The position numbers were made by a program, and so were the translations under genes. The notes beneath the pieces are model-generated. The model saw nothing but the letters and a program-made list of their open reading frames with translations, did not search any database and was not told where the DNA came from. Below, in pieces: positions 1-8,039 of a stretch of 35,825 nt of DNA; the stretch's first letter is position 1; each line of letters opens with the position of its first letter. This stretch comes from Bacteroidales bacterium (lineage in GTDB: Bacteria; Bacteroidota; Bacteroidia; Bacteroidales; UBA932), in contig JAEEXQ010000015.1 in NCBI GenBank assembly GCA_016287875.1, positions 1-35,825 of the forward strand. The letters are read 5' to 3'.

Positions 1-1534
1 GATAATACTGGAAGGCTCCGACATAGCGGCTGCGCTGGCCAGAAAGAGGAGCGTAAAAGAAGTGTGAGTTCTGGTCTATACGGGTTCCGGATTCCAGCCC
101 TAGGGCGCCTGAATCACCGCCGATCTGGACCCTGATATCGTAGTCTGAAAGAACCCTGAAAAGGTAGTTATCGATAATACGCTCCCTTGCGATACGTTCG
201 TTTTCTTCCGAACCGGAAGCTCGGCTGAGAACCTCGTCCGAGGCAATCAGATTCTCCGCCTTTTTCAGTTGCTCTTCGACTGCATTGTCGCGGTCGTTGG
301 CCAAATTCTCCGCCCAGGAAGAAACGATCAGCTGTTCGCGCTCGAAGCCCATCGAGGTAGTCACCAACACCAGATAGAGCGCCAGAATCAGAGAACCGAC
401 TACCCTGCCCGGCACCGATAAGACGTCCAGTGAACTGGCAGTGCGGTTTGCGGAGGGGCGCATCAGAGCGGCCAGAAGAAGGATCGAGAAGAGCATCAAG
501 ACGAAAGACCCGAGGACCGGGGCCGACTCCCAACTCAGAAGATCCAGTTTAGTGAGATCAAGGCTTATGTGGGTATATACGAATACCTTATACAGTTCGA
601 TATATGTAAAGCCGAAGATGCCGAGTATGACTATAACATCGGATATTGCGGCGACTATCTTACCGGCCTTGGTTTTGATTCTCTCCCAGATATTCTCCCT
701 ACACAGATACAGGCAGAGCGAAATCATGAAGGTTATCAGGTTGATTACCAGGATAATTGATATCTGGCTTAACTCTCCTTCAGTAAGAGGATACCATTTC
801 GCAAGGGCTACGGTAGAGAGCAGAAGCAGGCCAATAGATACCAGCGAAGCGCGAACGCTCGGGGCGGCTTTCAACCTGATGACAATTCCTATAGCGAAAA
901 GCAGGAACGCTATCCAGACAAGCTGGGAAGGCAATTTACTGCGCACGGGCAGCGACTCATAGACCACCTTGAAGACGGGCTGACCGTTGTATGTGACGGC
1001 GGAGCCGTCCTGGGTGTGGAGGCTGCGGATGCTGTAGCCTTCATGGAGACGGAGCTTCTCATTTCCTTCCAGTTTCAAGCCCACCACTACTGTTACCAGT
1101 CCCCTGTCTATTCTCTTCACCAGATAGCTCTCCTGCTGGGCGAGCTTCATATAAGTATAGTAGGAATTGAGGTCCAGGAAAGGGGTTTGGACCGCTCCGC
1201 GGCGACGGTAGCGGGTCGAATACGAACGGCGGACTATGTCGTCGTTTCCTACCGGGAACTGATTTTTCCACGACTGAAGACGGTCGCTTACATAGCGGTA
1301 TACCACCATATCGCCCGGCAGTTTCCCAAGCTCCATCCACTGATCCGGCGAGCCTTCAAGGGCCTTTTCGGCGAAAGAATCAAGGGTCTTGAGGCGGTGG
1401 TTCAGAACGGTCTCCACACGGTGTGCTGCGCGAGCGGTATCTCCCTTGGCCTTAGGGATAAAGAGCGATACGGCGAACAGCAATGCTGACGCGCCTATGA
1501 AAATGGCCGATAAGATTTTGCGACTGACTTTCAT
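1..1534 (-). CDS. Large multi-pass membrane protein, probable sensor histidine kinase (N-terminal part, cut by window edge)
   Basis: The frame is open from an ATG at 1534 to base 1, about 511 codons with no stop, so the C-terminus lies outside the window. A first membrane helix lies near residues 5-20. A periplasmic-type region of about 150 residues follows, then a cluster of about six hydrophobic helices, including one ending VALAKWYP. After the last helix (YLVLVTTSMG) comes a helical charged segment and a second sensor-like region containing NSHFFYAP. The ATG overlaps the rlmH stop by four bases (ATGA), indicating translational coupling. No kinase domain is visible here. The sensor-kinase call rests on this architecture and on the orphan response regulator at 4200-5345; it is inference. 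It could be another kind of multi-pass membrane protein. Confidence 0.6.
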   Translation of the reverse strand, partial: MKVSRKILSAIFIGASALLFAVSLFIPKAKGDTARAAHRVETVLNHRLKTLDSFAEKALEGSPDQWMELGKLPGDMVVYRYVSDRLQSWKNQFPVGNDDIVRRSYSTRYRRRGAVQTPFLDLNSYYTYMKLAQQESYLVKRIDRGLVTVVVGLKLEGNEKLRLHEGYSIRSLHTQDGSAVTYNGQPVFKVVYESLPVRSKLPSQLVWIAFLLFAIGIVIRLKAAPSVRASLVSIGLLLLSTVALAKWYPLTEGELSQISIILVINLITFMISLCLYLCRENIWERIKTKAGKIVAAISDVIVILGIFGFTYIELYKVFVYTHISLDLTKLDLLSWESAPVLGSFVLMLFSILLLAALMRPSANRTASSLDVLSVPGRVVGSLILALYLVLVTTSMGFEREQLIVSSWAENLANDRDNAVEEQLKKAENLIASDEVLSRASGSEENERIARERIIDNYLFRVLSDYDIRVQIGGDSGALGLESGTRIDQNSHFFYAPLSGQRSRYVGAFQYY

Positions 1535-2001
1535 TCGTGGTGGTACGACTCTCCCTTAAGGATAGTGAGAGCGCGATAGAGCTGTTCAACAAAAATCGTG
1601 CGCACCATCTGGTGCGAAAAGGTCATTTTCGAGAGGGAGACCATTCCGCCGGCGCGCTGGTATACTTCCTGGCTGAAGCCATAGGCCCCGCCGATGACAA
1701 AGACGATATCGCGGCCAGCGGTCATCCGTTTCTGAAGCCAGTCGGCGAATTCTACGGAACGGAACTCTTTTCCGCGCTCGTCGAGAAGTATCAGATCGTC
1801 GGAGTCTTTCAAAGATTTCAGGATCAGTTTCCCCTCTGCGGTCTTGATCTGATCCCGGCTCAAAGCCGAGACATTTTTCAGTTCGGGTATTTCGCGGATC
1901 TCAAAGGGTATATAGTGGCGAAGCCTGGAAGAATACACTTCCAGGCCTTCGGATACCCACTTGATGTCGGTCTTACCGACTGTAATAAGCGAAACTCGCA
2001 A
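1531..2001 (-). CDS. rlmH: 23S rRNA pseudouridine-1915 N3-methyltransferase RlmH
   Basis: The 156-residue product has the usual RlmH length. RlmH is a small SPOUT methyltransferase that uses S-adenosylmethionine to methylate pseudouridine 1915 in helix 69 of 23S rRNA on the assembled ribosome. Visible family signatures are the LLDERGKEF strand (about residues 72-80), the SAM-binding knot loop FVIGGAYGF (101-109), and the C-terminal SLSKMTFSHQMVR and EQLYRAL segments. The start lies one base after the efp stop, and the stop overlaps the next gene by four bases, so efp, rlmH and the membrane protein appear to form one transcript. Pairing with efp groups two translation-related functions. Confidence 0.96.
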   Translation of the reverse strand: MRVSLITVGKTDIKWVSEGLEVYSSRLRHYIPFEIREIPELKNVSALSRDQIKTAEGKLILKSLKDSDDLILLDERGKEFRSVEFADWLQKRMTAGRDIVFVIGGAYGFSQEVYQRAGGMVSLSKMTFSHQMVRTIFVEQLYRALTILKGESYHHE

Positions 2002-2002
2002 A

Positions 2003-2569
2003 TTAGACTCTCTGGCCGTAAGTACGGTCTGTAGTATTAACCGTAATCTTGTCTCCCTGATTGATGAAGAGAGGAACCATAATCTTAGCTCCGGTCTCGA
2101 GGGTGACTTCCTTAAGGGCGGAGGTAGTAGCGGTATTTCCCTTTACTGCAGGCTCGGAATAGGTAACTTCGAGTGTTACGTAGGTAGGGAGCTCGCAGGT
2201 AAGGCAGCGTTCTTCGTCTCCGGTGACGAACATCATTTCGACGTGCTGGCCTTCCTTCATGAGATCGGAGTTCTCCACAACATCGTGAGGGAGGTGGATC
2301 TGCTCGTAGGTCTCTTCGTGCATGAAGTTGAAACCGTCCTCGTCGCCATAAAGGAACTGGTAGGGACGCCTTTCGACATTGATAGTCTCAATCTTTGCAC
2401 CTGCGGTGAAGGTGTTTTCGAGGATGCGGCCGTTCTCGAGGTTACGGAGTTTGGTCTTGACGAAAGCAGGGCCCTTGCCGGGTTTGACGTGCTGGAACCA
2501 TACGATCATACAAGGTTTACCGTTGAAATTCAGGTAGAGGCCGTTTTTGAAATCAGCTGTTGTTGCCAT
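2003..2569 (-). CDS. efp: Elongation factor P
   Basis: EF-P binds between the ribosomal P and E sites and relieves stalling at consecutive prolines. The 188-residue product has the three beta-barrel domains expected of the family. The conserved loop VKPGKGPAF places the tip lysine at residue 32, the position that is post-translationally modified in many bacteria; no modification enzyme is encoded in this window. The C-terminal domain ends with GDKITVNTTDRTYGQRV, close to the family signature for domain III. It is the first gene of a minus-strand operon with rlmH, preceded by a 57-base gap after ispH that holds a good promoter. Confidence 0.97.
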   Translation of the reverse strand: MATTADFKNGLYLNFNGKPCMIVWFQHVKPGKGPAFVKTKLRNLENGRILENTFTAGAKIETINVERRPYQFLYGDEDGFNFMHEETYEQIHLPHDVVENSDLMKEGQHVEMMFVTGDEERCLTCELPTYVTLEVTYSEPAVKGNTATTSALKEVTLETGAKIMVPLFINQGDKITVNTTDRTYGQRV

Positions 2570-2604
2570 ATATAAATCAATTGATTAATTACGAGTATAA
2601 CGCG

Positions 2605-2636
2605 CAAAATTAACGATTCTCACGCATTAATGCAAA
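2605..2636 (-). promoter_or_regulatory. Bacteroidota-type promoter for efp operon
   Basis: On the minus strand TTTG (2636-2633) is followed after 20 bases by TAATTTTG (2612-2605). This matches the Bacteroidota primary-sigma consensus, TTTG at -33 and TAnnTTTG at -7, with correct spacing. Transcription would start near 2602, giving a leader of about 33 bases before efp. The -33 box lies inside the 57-base gap just after the ispH stop. It is the only promoter in the window in which I can see both boxes in their expected form. Confidence 0.72.
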
Positions 2637-3499
2637 TTTTTGATTTGCACGGCCACTTCTTCCAGCAGCCACTTGGGAGTGGAAGTTGCTCCGCACACCC
2701 CGACATTATCGTCCGGGCTGAACCACGAAGGATCGAGTTCGGATGCATTCCCCACCACGTAAGTACGCGGATTCACGCTCTTGCAAAGATCGGAAAGTAC
2801 CCTTCCGTTCGAACTCTCCCTCCCCGAAACGAACACCACGACATCGTGAGTGCGGGCGAATTCCGAGAGTTCATCGTGACGCGAGGCGACCTGACGGCAG
2901 ATCGTATTATGCACGGTAAGAAGCCCCGGCGAGGCCATACGGCCGGCAAGAGAGGTGCAGAGTTCTTCATATTCTACGGGGCTCTTGGTGGTCTGCGAGA
3001 AGATATCCACGGGGCGGTTCAGGTCGATCTTCCCGGAAGCTATGGCCTCCTGCAGCTGGTGCAGGTTCTCCACCACGCTCGCATCTCCATCCACCTGGCC
3101 CACCAGCCCCAGCACCTCGGCGTGGCCTATCTTTCCGAAAATGACTATCTGGCCATCCTTCTTGGCGGCACGCGCCTCGCGTATGCTCTTCTGTATCTTC
3201 AGCACCACCGGGCAGGTGAAATCCACCACCTTCCAGCCCATTTCCTCCGCAATCCTGTATGTCTGGGGAGGCTCTCCGTGGGCACGGATCAACAAGGTCC
3301 TGCCGTTCCCCAGCACCGATTGCAGGGAGTCCACCGTGCGCAAGCCTTTTTCCCGGAGCCGCCCCAGTTCCGCCTCATTATGCACGATAGCTCCGAGAGA
3401 AAACAACGGACCACTCTCGGCAAGAAGCTTCTCCGCGCCATCTATGGCCCGGATGACTCCGCCGCAGAAGCCCGAATTCCTGTCAATCTCGACAGTCAT
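2627..3499 (-). CDS. ispH: 4-hydroxy-3-methylbut-2-enyl diphosphate reductase (IspH/LytB)
   Basis: IspH is the last enzyme of the MEP isoprenoid pathway. It reduces HMBPP to IPP and DMAPP on a [4Fe-4S] cluster. The three cluster cysteines are visible at residues 12 (SGFCGG), 96 (DFTCPVV) and 201 (NTICRQ). The substrate-binding VHNE and RAHGE motifs and the C-terminal CGATSTPKWLLEEV are also present. I take the ATG at 3499, giving 290 residues, over the TTG one codon earlier. This ATG shares one base with the cmk stop (TGATG) and puts the first cysteine at residue 12, as in the E. coli enzyme. It is the last gene of the dnaX-lptB-regulator-cmk-ispH run. Confidence 0.96.
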   Translation of the reverse strand: MTVEIDRNSGFCGGVIRAIDGAEKLLAESGPLFSLGAIVHNEAELGRLREKGLRTVDSLQSVLGNGRTLLIRAHGEPPQTYRIAEEMGWKVVDFTCPVVLKIQKSIREARAAKKDGQIVIFGKIGHAEVLGLVGQVDGDASVVENLHQLQEAIASGKIDLNRPVDIFSQTTKSPVEYEELCTSLAGRMASPGLLTVHNTICRQVASRHDELSEFARTHDVVVFVSGRESSNGRVLSDLCKSVNPRTYVVGNASELDPSWFSPDDNVGVCGATSTPKWLLEEVAVQIKNLH

Positions 3500-4203
3500 C
3501 AATCTAGGATTCCGAATTTTCCCTGGATGAGACCCTGGATCCAGACAAGCTCTTCGTGAAGCGTCATCTCGGAATTATCCAGTTCGAAAGCATCGTCCGC
3601 CCTGCGAAGGGGGGATGTGGCGCGATGAGAATCTATGTAGTCACGCTCTTTGAGATTGGCTACCACTTCCTCCATAGTGGCAGGGGTGCCCTTGAGGATC
3701 AGCTCGTCGTAACGGCGCTTGGCACGCACGTCGGCGCTGGCGGTCATGAATATCTTGAGTTCGGCATCGGGGAAAACCGTGGTACCGATGTCGCGCCCGT
3801 CCATCACCACGCGGCCGTTGGCACTGAAGGCGTGCAGACGCTCGTCCACCCAGCTACGCACGAACGCAACCGCCGAAATAGGACTCACGTACGAAGAGAC
3901 TTCCATGGTACGGATTTCCTTTTCGATGTTGCGGCTACCGCTGAAAAGCTGGGTAGCACCATCGTCCGGCCTCTCGAAATGCAGGTCATAACCTGCCTCC
4001 AGCTCTTTCCTGAGGCCATCCTCGTCGATGCCCTCGGGACTGATCAGACCTTTCTCCATTGCAAGCAGGGTCACTCCCCTGTACATTGCCCCGGAATCGA
4101 GGTAGAGAAAACCGAAACGCTTCGCAACGAACTTTGCGAAGGTGCTCTTGCCGGTCGAGGACCATCCGTCCACGGCAATGATGATGTCGGGTACCTTTAT
4201 CAT
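3499..4203 (-). CDS. cmk: (d)CMP kinase
   Basis: The 234-residue product phosphorylates CMP and dCMP to their diphosphates using ATP, in the cytoplasm. Its P-loop GWSSTGKST lies at residues 13-21, slightly different from the common GPSGSGKGT form. The LYLDSGAMYRGVT motif of the NMP-binding region and the DGRDIGTTVFPDAELKIFM segment with its conserved Arg and Asp are clear. RRYDEL in the lid region follows. The start overlaps the upstream regulator stop by four bases (ATGA), and the stop shares a base with the ispH start. Linkage of cmk to ispH is common in bacteria and supports both calls. Confidence 0.95.
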   Translation of the reverse strand: MIKVPDIIIAVDGWSSTGKSTFAKFVAKRFGFLYLDSGAMYRGVTLLAMEKGLISPEGIDEDGLRKELEAGYDLHFERPDDGATQLFSGSRNIEKEIRTMEVSSYVSPISAVAFVRSWVDERLHAFSANGRVVMDGRDIGTTVFPDAELKIFMTASADVRAKRRYDELILKGTPATMEEVVANLKERDYIDSHRATSPLRRADDAFELDNSEMTLHEELVWIQGLIQGKFGILD

Positions 4204-5345
4204 ACGAAATCTTTTACATCCTTTTCACTGACGGGATTACCGCCCAGAATGAGAAGACGCTCCACGACATTGCGGAGCTCACGGATATTACCTGGCCAGT
4301 GGCGTTCCTGCAGGCATTTCAGAGCCTCGGGGCTGAAAGAGACGCTGCTCTTGCCGCTCTCCGAGCAAATCTGCCCGACGAAATATTCCACCAGTTCGGG
4401 GATGTCCTCCTTGCGCTCGTCAAGGCTGGGAACCTTTATCAGGATCACGCTCAGACGATGGTAGAGGTCCTCGCGGAAACGGTTCTCCTCGATTTCCTTG
4501 CGCAGGTCCTTGTTGGTGGCCGCGATCACGCGCACATCCACCTGTATATCCTTGTCGGAGCCCACGCGGGAGAGTTTCTTTTCCTGGAGCACGCGGAGCA
4601 CCTTGGCCTGCGCGGCAAGGGACATATCTCCGATTTCATCGAGGAAGAGGGTGCCGCCGTCAGCCTGCTCAAACTTGCCCTTGTGCTGCTTGATGGCAGA
4701 GGTGAAGGAACCCTTCTCGTGGCCGAAAAGCTCGCTTTCGATGAGTTCGGAAGGAATGGCCGCGCAGTTGACCTCGACATAGGGCATTGCGCTGCGGTCG
4801 CTCTGCTGATGCAGGCTCCTGGCCACCAGTTCCTTTCCGGTGCCGTTGGCGCCGGTAATCAGCACCCTGGCATCGGTGGGGGCCACCTTAGCGATGATGT
4901 CGCGGATCTGCTGCAGGGCAGCGGAAGAGCCCACCATCTGCTGGCCGTAAACCTTTTTCTTGAGCACTTTATTGTCCTTCACCAGCGTGGTGCGCTCGGC
5001 CGCGTTCTTGACCGTAATAAGTATGCGGTTCAGGTCGAGCGGCTTGGGGATGTAGTCGAATGCCCCGCGCTTGATGCAGTCGATGGCGGTTTCCAGGTCA
5101 CCGTGGCCGGTAATCATCACCATGGCGGAATCGATACCCTCCTCCCGCACGTAGTCCAGCACTTCGTTGCCGTCCTTGACGGGCATCTTGATATCGCAGA
5201 AAATCACGTCATAATGCTCCTTGGCCAGCATCTCGATGCCGGTTGCGCCATCCTCCGCCAGATCCACGTCATAACCCTCGTCGGAGAGGATTTCCTTGAG
5301 CGAATTGCGGATGGACCTTTCGTCGTCTATAATCAGAATTTTCAT
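4200..5345 (-). CDS. NtrC-type response regulator with receiver and AAA+ domains, no DNA-binding domain
   Basis: The 381-residue protein has a receiver domain (about 1-118) with the acidic pocket at residues 7-8, phospho-acceptor Asp51 (DIKMP) and Lys101. A sigma-54-activator AAA+ domain (about 138-370) follows. Walker A GANGTGKE is at 165-172, Walker B GGTLFLDE at 230-237, and the arginine-finger region [11 protein letters not shown] near 289. The sigma-54 contact loop reads GSFTSA (212-217) instead of GAFTGA. The protein stops after the [10 protein letters not shown] segment at residue 381, so the C-terminal Fis-type helix-turn-helix of ordinary NtrC proteins is absent. It overlaps lptB and cmk by four bases each. 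The membrane protein at 1-1534 is its likeliest partner in this window. Its targets cannot be read from the sequence. Confidence 0.9.
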   Translation of the reverse strand: MKILIIDDERSIRNSLKEILSDEGYDVDLAEDGATGIEMLAKEHYDVIFCDIKMPVKDGNEVLDYVREEGIDSAMVMITGHGDLETAIDCIKRGAFDYIPKPLDLNRILITVKNAAERTTLVKDNKVLKKKVYGQQMVGSSAALQQIRDIIAKVAPTDARVLITGANGTGKELVARSLHQQSDRSAMPYVEVNCAAIPSELIESELFGHEKGSFTSAIKQHKGKFEQADGGTLFLDEIGDMSLAAQAKVLRVLQEKKLSRVGSDKDIQVDVRVIAATNKDLRKEIEENRFREDLYHRLSVILIKVPSLDERKEDIPELVEYFVGQICSESGKSSVSFSPEALKCLQERHWPGNIRELRNVVERLLILGGNPVSEKDVKDFV

Positions 5346-6115
5346 ATCGTCTTATTCTCGTATTCACGCTGGGCCCTTTCCACCGAAACCGAACGCTTGA
5401 GCACGAAGCCCGAGCCAAGGTACTTGGTACGCACGTCCTCATCCCCTGCCAAAGCCTCGGGAGTGCCCTGCTGGAGTATGGTCCCCTCGTAGAGCAGATA
5501 GGCCCTGTCGGTGATGGCGAGGGTTTCTCCCACATTATGGTCGGTGATGATGACTCCGATATTACGGTATTTGAGCTTTGCGATAATGTACTGTATGTCC
5601 TCGACGGCGATGGGATCGACGCCCGCAAAGGGTTCGTCGAGGAGGATGAACTTGGGATCGATGGCGAGCGCGCGGGCTATCTCGCAGCGGCGGCGCTCAC
5701 CTCCGGAGAGCTGCACGCCCAGGCTCTTGCGCACCTTCGAGAGGTTGAACTCGTCGATCAGCTGCTCGAGCCTCTCCTTGCGCTGGGCCTTGGACATATC
5801 CGCCATCTCCATTACGGAGAGTATGTTGTCCTCAACGCTCATCCTGCGGAATACGGATGCTTCCTGCGGGAGGTATCCCACTCCTTTCTGTGCGCGCTTG
5901 TACATAGGGAGGCCGGTGATTTCCTCGTCGTCGAGGAAGATGCGGCCTTCGTTGGGCACTATCTGTCCGGTAATCATATAGAAGCTCGTGGTCTTGCCGG
6001 CTCCGTTCGGGCCGAGGAATCCCACGATCTCCCCCTGGTTCACCTCCATGGACACACCTTTAACTACGGTGCGCACACCATATTTCTTAACAAGATTTTC
6101 GCAGTGCAGTTTCAT
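5342..6115 (-). CDS. lptB: LPS export ABC transporter ATPase LptB
   Basis: LptB powers extraction of lipopolysaccharide from the inner membrane by the LptFG complex. The 257-residue protein carries Walker A GPNGAGKT (35-42), the Q-loop region [13 protein letters not shown] (81-93), the signature LSGGERRR (136-143), Walker B FILLDEP (156-162) and the switch histidine in [19 protein letters not shown] and [13 protein letters not shown] are characteristic of LptB among ABC ATPases. About 20 residues extend beyond the catalytic core at the C-terminus. The gene begins eight bases after the dnaX stop and overlaps the regulator start by four bases. The partner membrane genes lptF and lptG are not in the window. 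Confidence 0.95.
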   Translation of the reverse strand: MKLHCENLVKKYGVRTVVKGVSMEVNQGEIVGFLGPNGAGKTTSFYMITGQIVPNEGRIFLDDEEITGLPMYKRAQKGVGYLPQEASVFRRMSVEDNILSVMEMADMSKAQRKERLEQLIDEFNLSKVRKSLGVQLSGGERRRCEIARALAIDPKFILLDEPFAGVDPIAVEDIQYIIAKLKYRNIGVIITDHNVGETLAITDRAYLLYEGTILQQGTPEALAGDEDVRTKYLGSGFVLKRSVSVERAQREYENKTI

Positions 6116-6123
6116 TTACAATG

Positions 6124-7989
6124 TCAGTTTGCGTCAAGTCCGAGGTCTTTCACCAAATTCATCACCTCGGGATTGGCGTTCATCAATTCCTGTGCCTTTT
6201 CGGCAGGCATATAAACCTTGTGTGCTATCTCCTCGGAAGGTTTCACCGTTACGAAGAGATGCACCTTGCCGCTGCCCAGTATCCCGGCAAAAGCGGTTTC
6301 CATATTGCGGAGCAGGCCATCCTCTATCCATTTTTTCTGAGCCTCGTTGGTCACTTCGAAACTTACGTTCTTGAAGCCGTCGGCCTCTTCCATGGTCAGC
6401 TGGGCGCCGTTCAGGGCATTCTGCAGGCGGGGTTTCCCGGCAGCGCACCTGGCCACCAGTTCGGGCCACTTTGCGCGTACGGCATCGTCGGAGGGAATCT
6501 GGTCTTCCGTGCCGGCTGCGGCCTGGCTGGCTTTCTTGCTTTCGGCGGCGTTCTCGTCTTCGGCGGAAAGGAGGCCGGACATGACGCTCTTGGCACGGCT
6601 GCTGCGCTTCCTCGGCGTCAACTGATCAGCATCTTCCCGCACCTCAGCAACCTTCTCCGTCTCGTCAGCCTTTACGGTAGCCGGCGTTTTTGGTTCAGCT
6701 GCAACTGCAGGGGCTGGAACTGAGGCAGGGGCTGCGGCTTGCGGAGTACCTTCCAAAACCGTCTCGCTTCGCTCGACCCCTCCCAGCGGAGCTGGGCCCC
6801 TCCCTCTCAGCGTGCCGAGGGTGGCAGCGGTTTTGGAAGGTACGTCCCCAGCCGCAGCGACCGGAGATCCAGCCGCGGAAACAGTGGCGGCAGGAGCATT
6901 CACCAAAAACGCCAGCTTCATCAGAGCATATTCGATATGAAGACGCTGATTGGTGCTGGCCTTGTACCCGGCTTCGCAAGCGGTCGTGATGCCAAGAGCG
7001 TCGTAGATGAACTTGACGCCACACTTCGCACCCTGCTCACGATACCTCTGCTTGAGCGACTCCGGCAGATCCAGCAACGAATCCAGACCGCCGGTACGGG
7101 CGACCAGCAGATTGCGGAAATGCTCCCCGAGGGCGGATATGAAATGCAAGGCATTGAAGCCCTTGGAGAGTATGTCGTCGAATTCGAGAAGGGCGGCCGC
7201 ATAGTCCCCGGCAAGGAAACTGTCGGTCAGGCGGAAACTGTATTCGTAGTCCAGCACCCCGAGGTTGCGTATGACGTCGGCATATTTGATGTCGGTGCCG
7301 CAGAAGGCAACAGTCTGGTCGAAGATGGTGAGGGCGTCGCGCATTGCACCGTCAGCCTTCTGGGCTATCACGTGCAGGGACTCGTCATCCACCTTCACGC
7401 CTTCTTTGTCGGCGATGGAACGCAGGTTGCGCACCATATCGGAGATGCCTATACGGTTGAAGTCGTAGGTCTGGCAACGGGAAAGTATGGTGGGGAGCAC
7501 CTTGTGCTTCTCGGTGGTGCAGAGGATGAAGATGGCGTATGACGGGGGCTCTTCGAGGGTCTTCAGGAAGGCGTTGAATGCCGCCTGGCTGAGCATATGC
7601 ACCTCGTCGATGATATATACGCTGTAGTTTCCGACCTGGGGAGGTATCTGCACCTTCTCCATCAGCGTCTTGATGTCCTCGACACTGTTGTTGGAGGCGG
7701 CGTCGAGCTCGTAGATGCAGTAGGACCTGCCTTCGGCGAAGGATACGCAGGACTCGCACTCGCCGCAAGGCTCCATATTTGCAGTAGGATGGAGGCAGTT
7801 GATGGTTTTGGCGAAGATACGGGCGGTACTGGTCTTGCCTACGCCCCTGGGGCCGCAGAAAAGATAGGCGTGTGCCAGTTGGCCCCTAAGAATGGAATTC
7901 TTGAGGGTCCTGGCTATGTTGTCCTGTCCTATCAGGGTCTCGAAAGAGTCCGGACGATACTTCCGAGCCGAAACGATATACTCACTCAT
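6124..7989 (-). CDS. dnaX: DNA polymerase III subunit gamma/tau
   Basis: DnaX is the clamp-loader motor of the replisome. The 621-residue protein has Walker A GPRGVGKT (46-53), a zinc module with cysteines 65, 75, 78 and 81, and the DEVHML Walker B region. The AAA+ and collar domains run to about residue 360. A long Ala/Pro/Lys-rich linker precedes a conserved-looking C-terminal domain (about 510-621). Residues about 383-415 are encoded by a palindromic DNA element at 6746-6843. It adds VPSKT, then GRGPAPLGGVERSE, then TVLEGT, without breaking the frame. I see no obvious slippery heptamer that would make a short gamma form, but I did not search exhaustively. The gene is first in its operon and divergent from the exported-protein gene. 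Confidence 0.95.
   Translation of the reverse strand: MSEYIVSARKYRPDSFETLIGQDNIARTLKNSILRGQLAHAYLFCGPRGVGKTSTARIFAKTINCLHPTANMEPCGECESCVSFAEGRSYCIYELDAASNNSVEDIKTLMEKVQIPPQVGNYSVYIIDEVHMLSQAAFNAFLKTLEEPPSYAIFILCTTEKHKVLPTILSRCQTYDFNRIGISDMVRNLRSIADKEGVKVDDESLHVIAQKADGAMRDALTIFDQTVAFCGTDIKYADVIRNLGVLDYEYSFRLTDSFLAGDYAAALLEFDDILSKGFNALHFISALGEHFRNLLVARTGGLDSLLDLPESLKQRYREQGAKCGVKFIYDALGITTACEAGYKASTNQRLHIEYALMKLAFLVNAPAATVSAAGSPVAAAGDVPSKTAATLGTLRGRGPAPLGGVERSETVLEGTPQAAAPASVPAPAVAAEPKTPATVKADETEKVAEVREDADQLTPRKRSSRAKSVMSGLLSAEDENAAESKKASQAAAGTEDQIPSDDAVRAKWPELVARCAAGKPRLQNALNGAQLTMEEADGFKNVSFEVTNEAQKKWIEDGLLRNMETAFAGILGSGKVHLFVTVKPSEEIAHKVYMPAEKAQELMNANPEVMNLVKDLGLDAN
6746..6843. repeat. 98-bp palindromic repeat inserted in frame within dnaX
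   Basis: The ends are a perfect 16-bp inverted repeat, GTACCTTCCAAAACCG (6746-6761) against its reverse complement at 6828-6843. Inside lies a second perfect hairpin, CCCAGC/GCTGGG (6782-6787 and 6791-6796, three-base loop), and an imperfect one around CTCAGCGTGCCGAG (6809-6822 region). The whole element reads through as protein within the low-complexity linker of DnaX. REP-like and coding palindromic elements of this design are known in several bacterial groups. I saw no second copy in this window. Confidence 0.7.
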
Positions 7990-7996
7990 AAGATTA

Positions 7997-8004
7997 CAAA
8001 AATA
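7997..8004 (-). promoter_or_regulatory. Candidate -7 box for dnaX operon
   Basis: The minus strand reads TATTTTTG, matching TAnnTTTG. Its last base is seven bases before the dnaX ATG at 7989, so the predicted leader is only about five bases. No TTTG is found at the expected -33 distance. Confidence 0.4.
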
Positions 8005-8017
8005 ATAAAATAAAGTG

Positions 8018-8025
8018 TAAATTTG
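8018..8025 (+). promoter_or_regulatory. Candidate -7 box for the exported-protein gene
   Basis: TAAATTTG matches the Bacteroidota -7 consensus on the plus strand. Transcription would begin near 8028. This puts a GTG (8031) about three bases and the ATG (8040) about twelve bases into the message. No good -33 TTTG is present. Confidence 0.4.
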
Positions 8026-8039
8026 CCGCAGTGAGCAAG

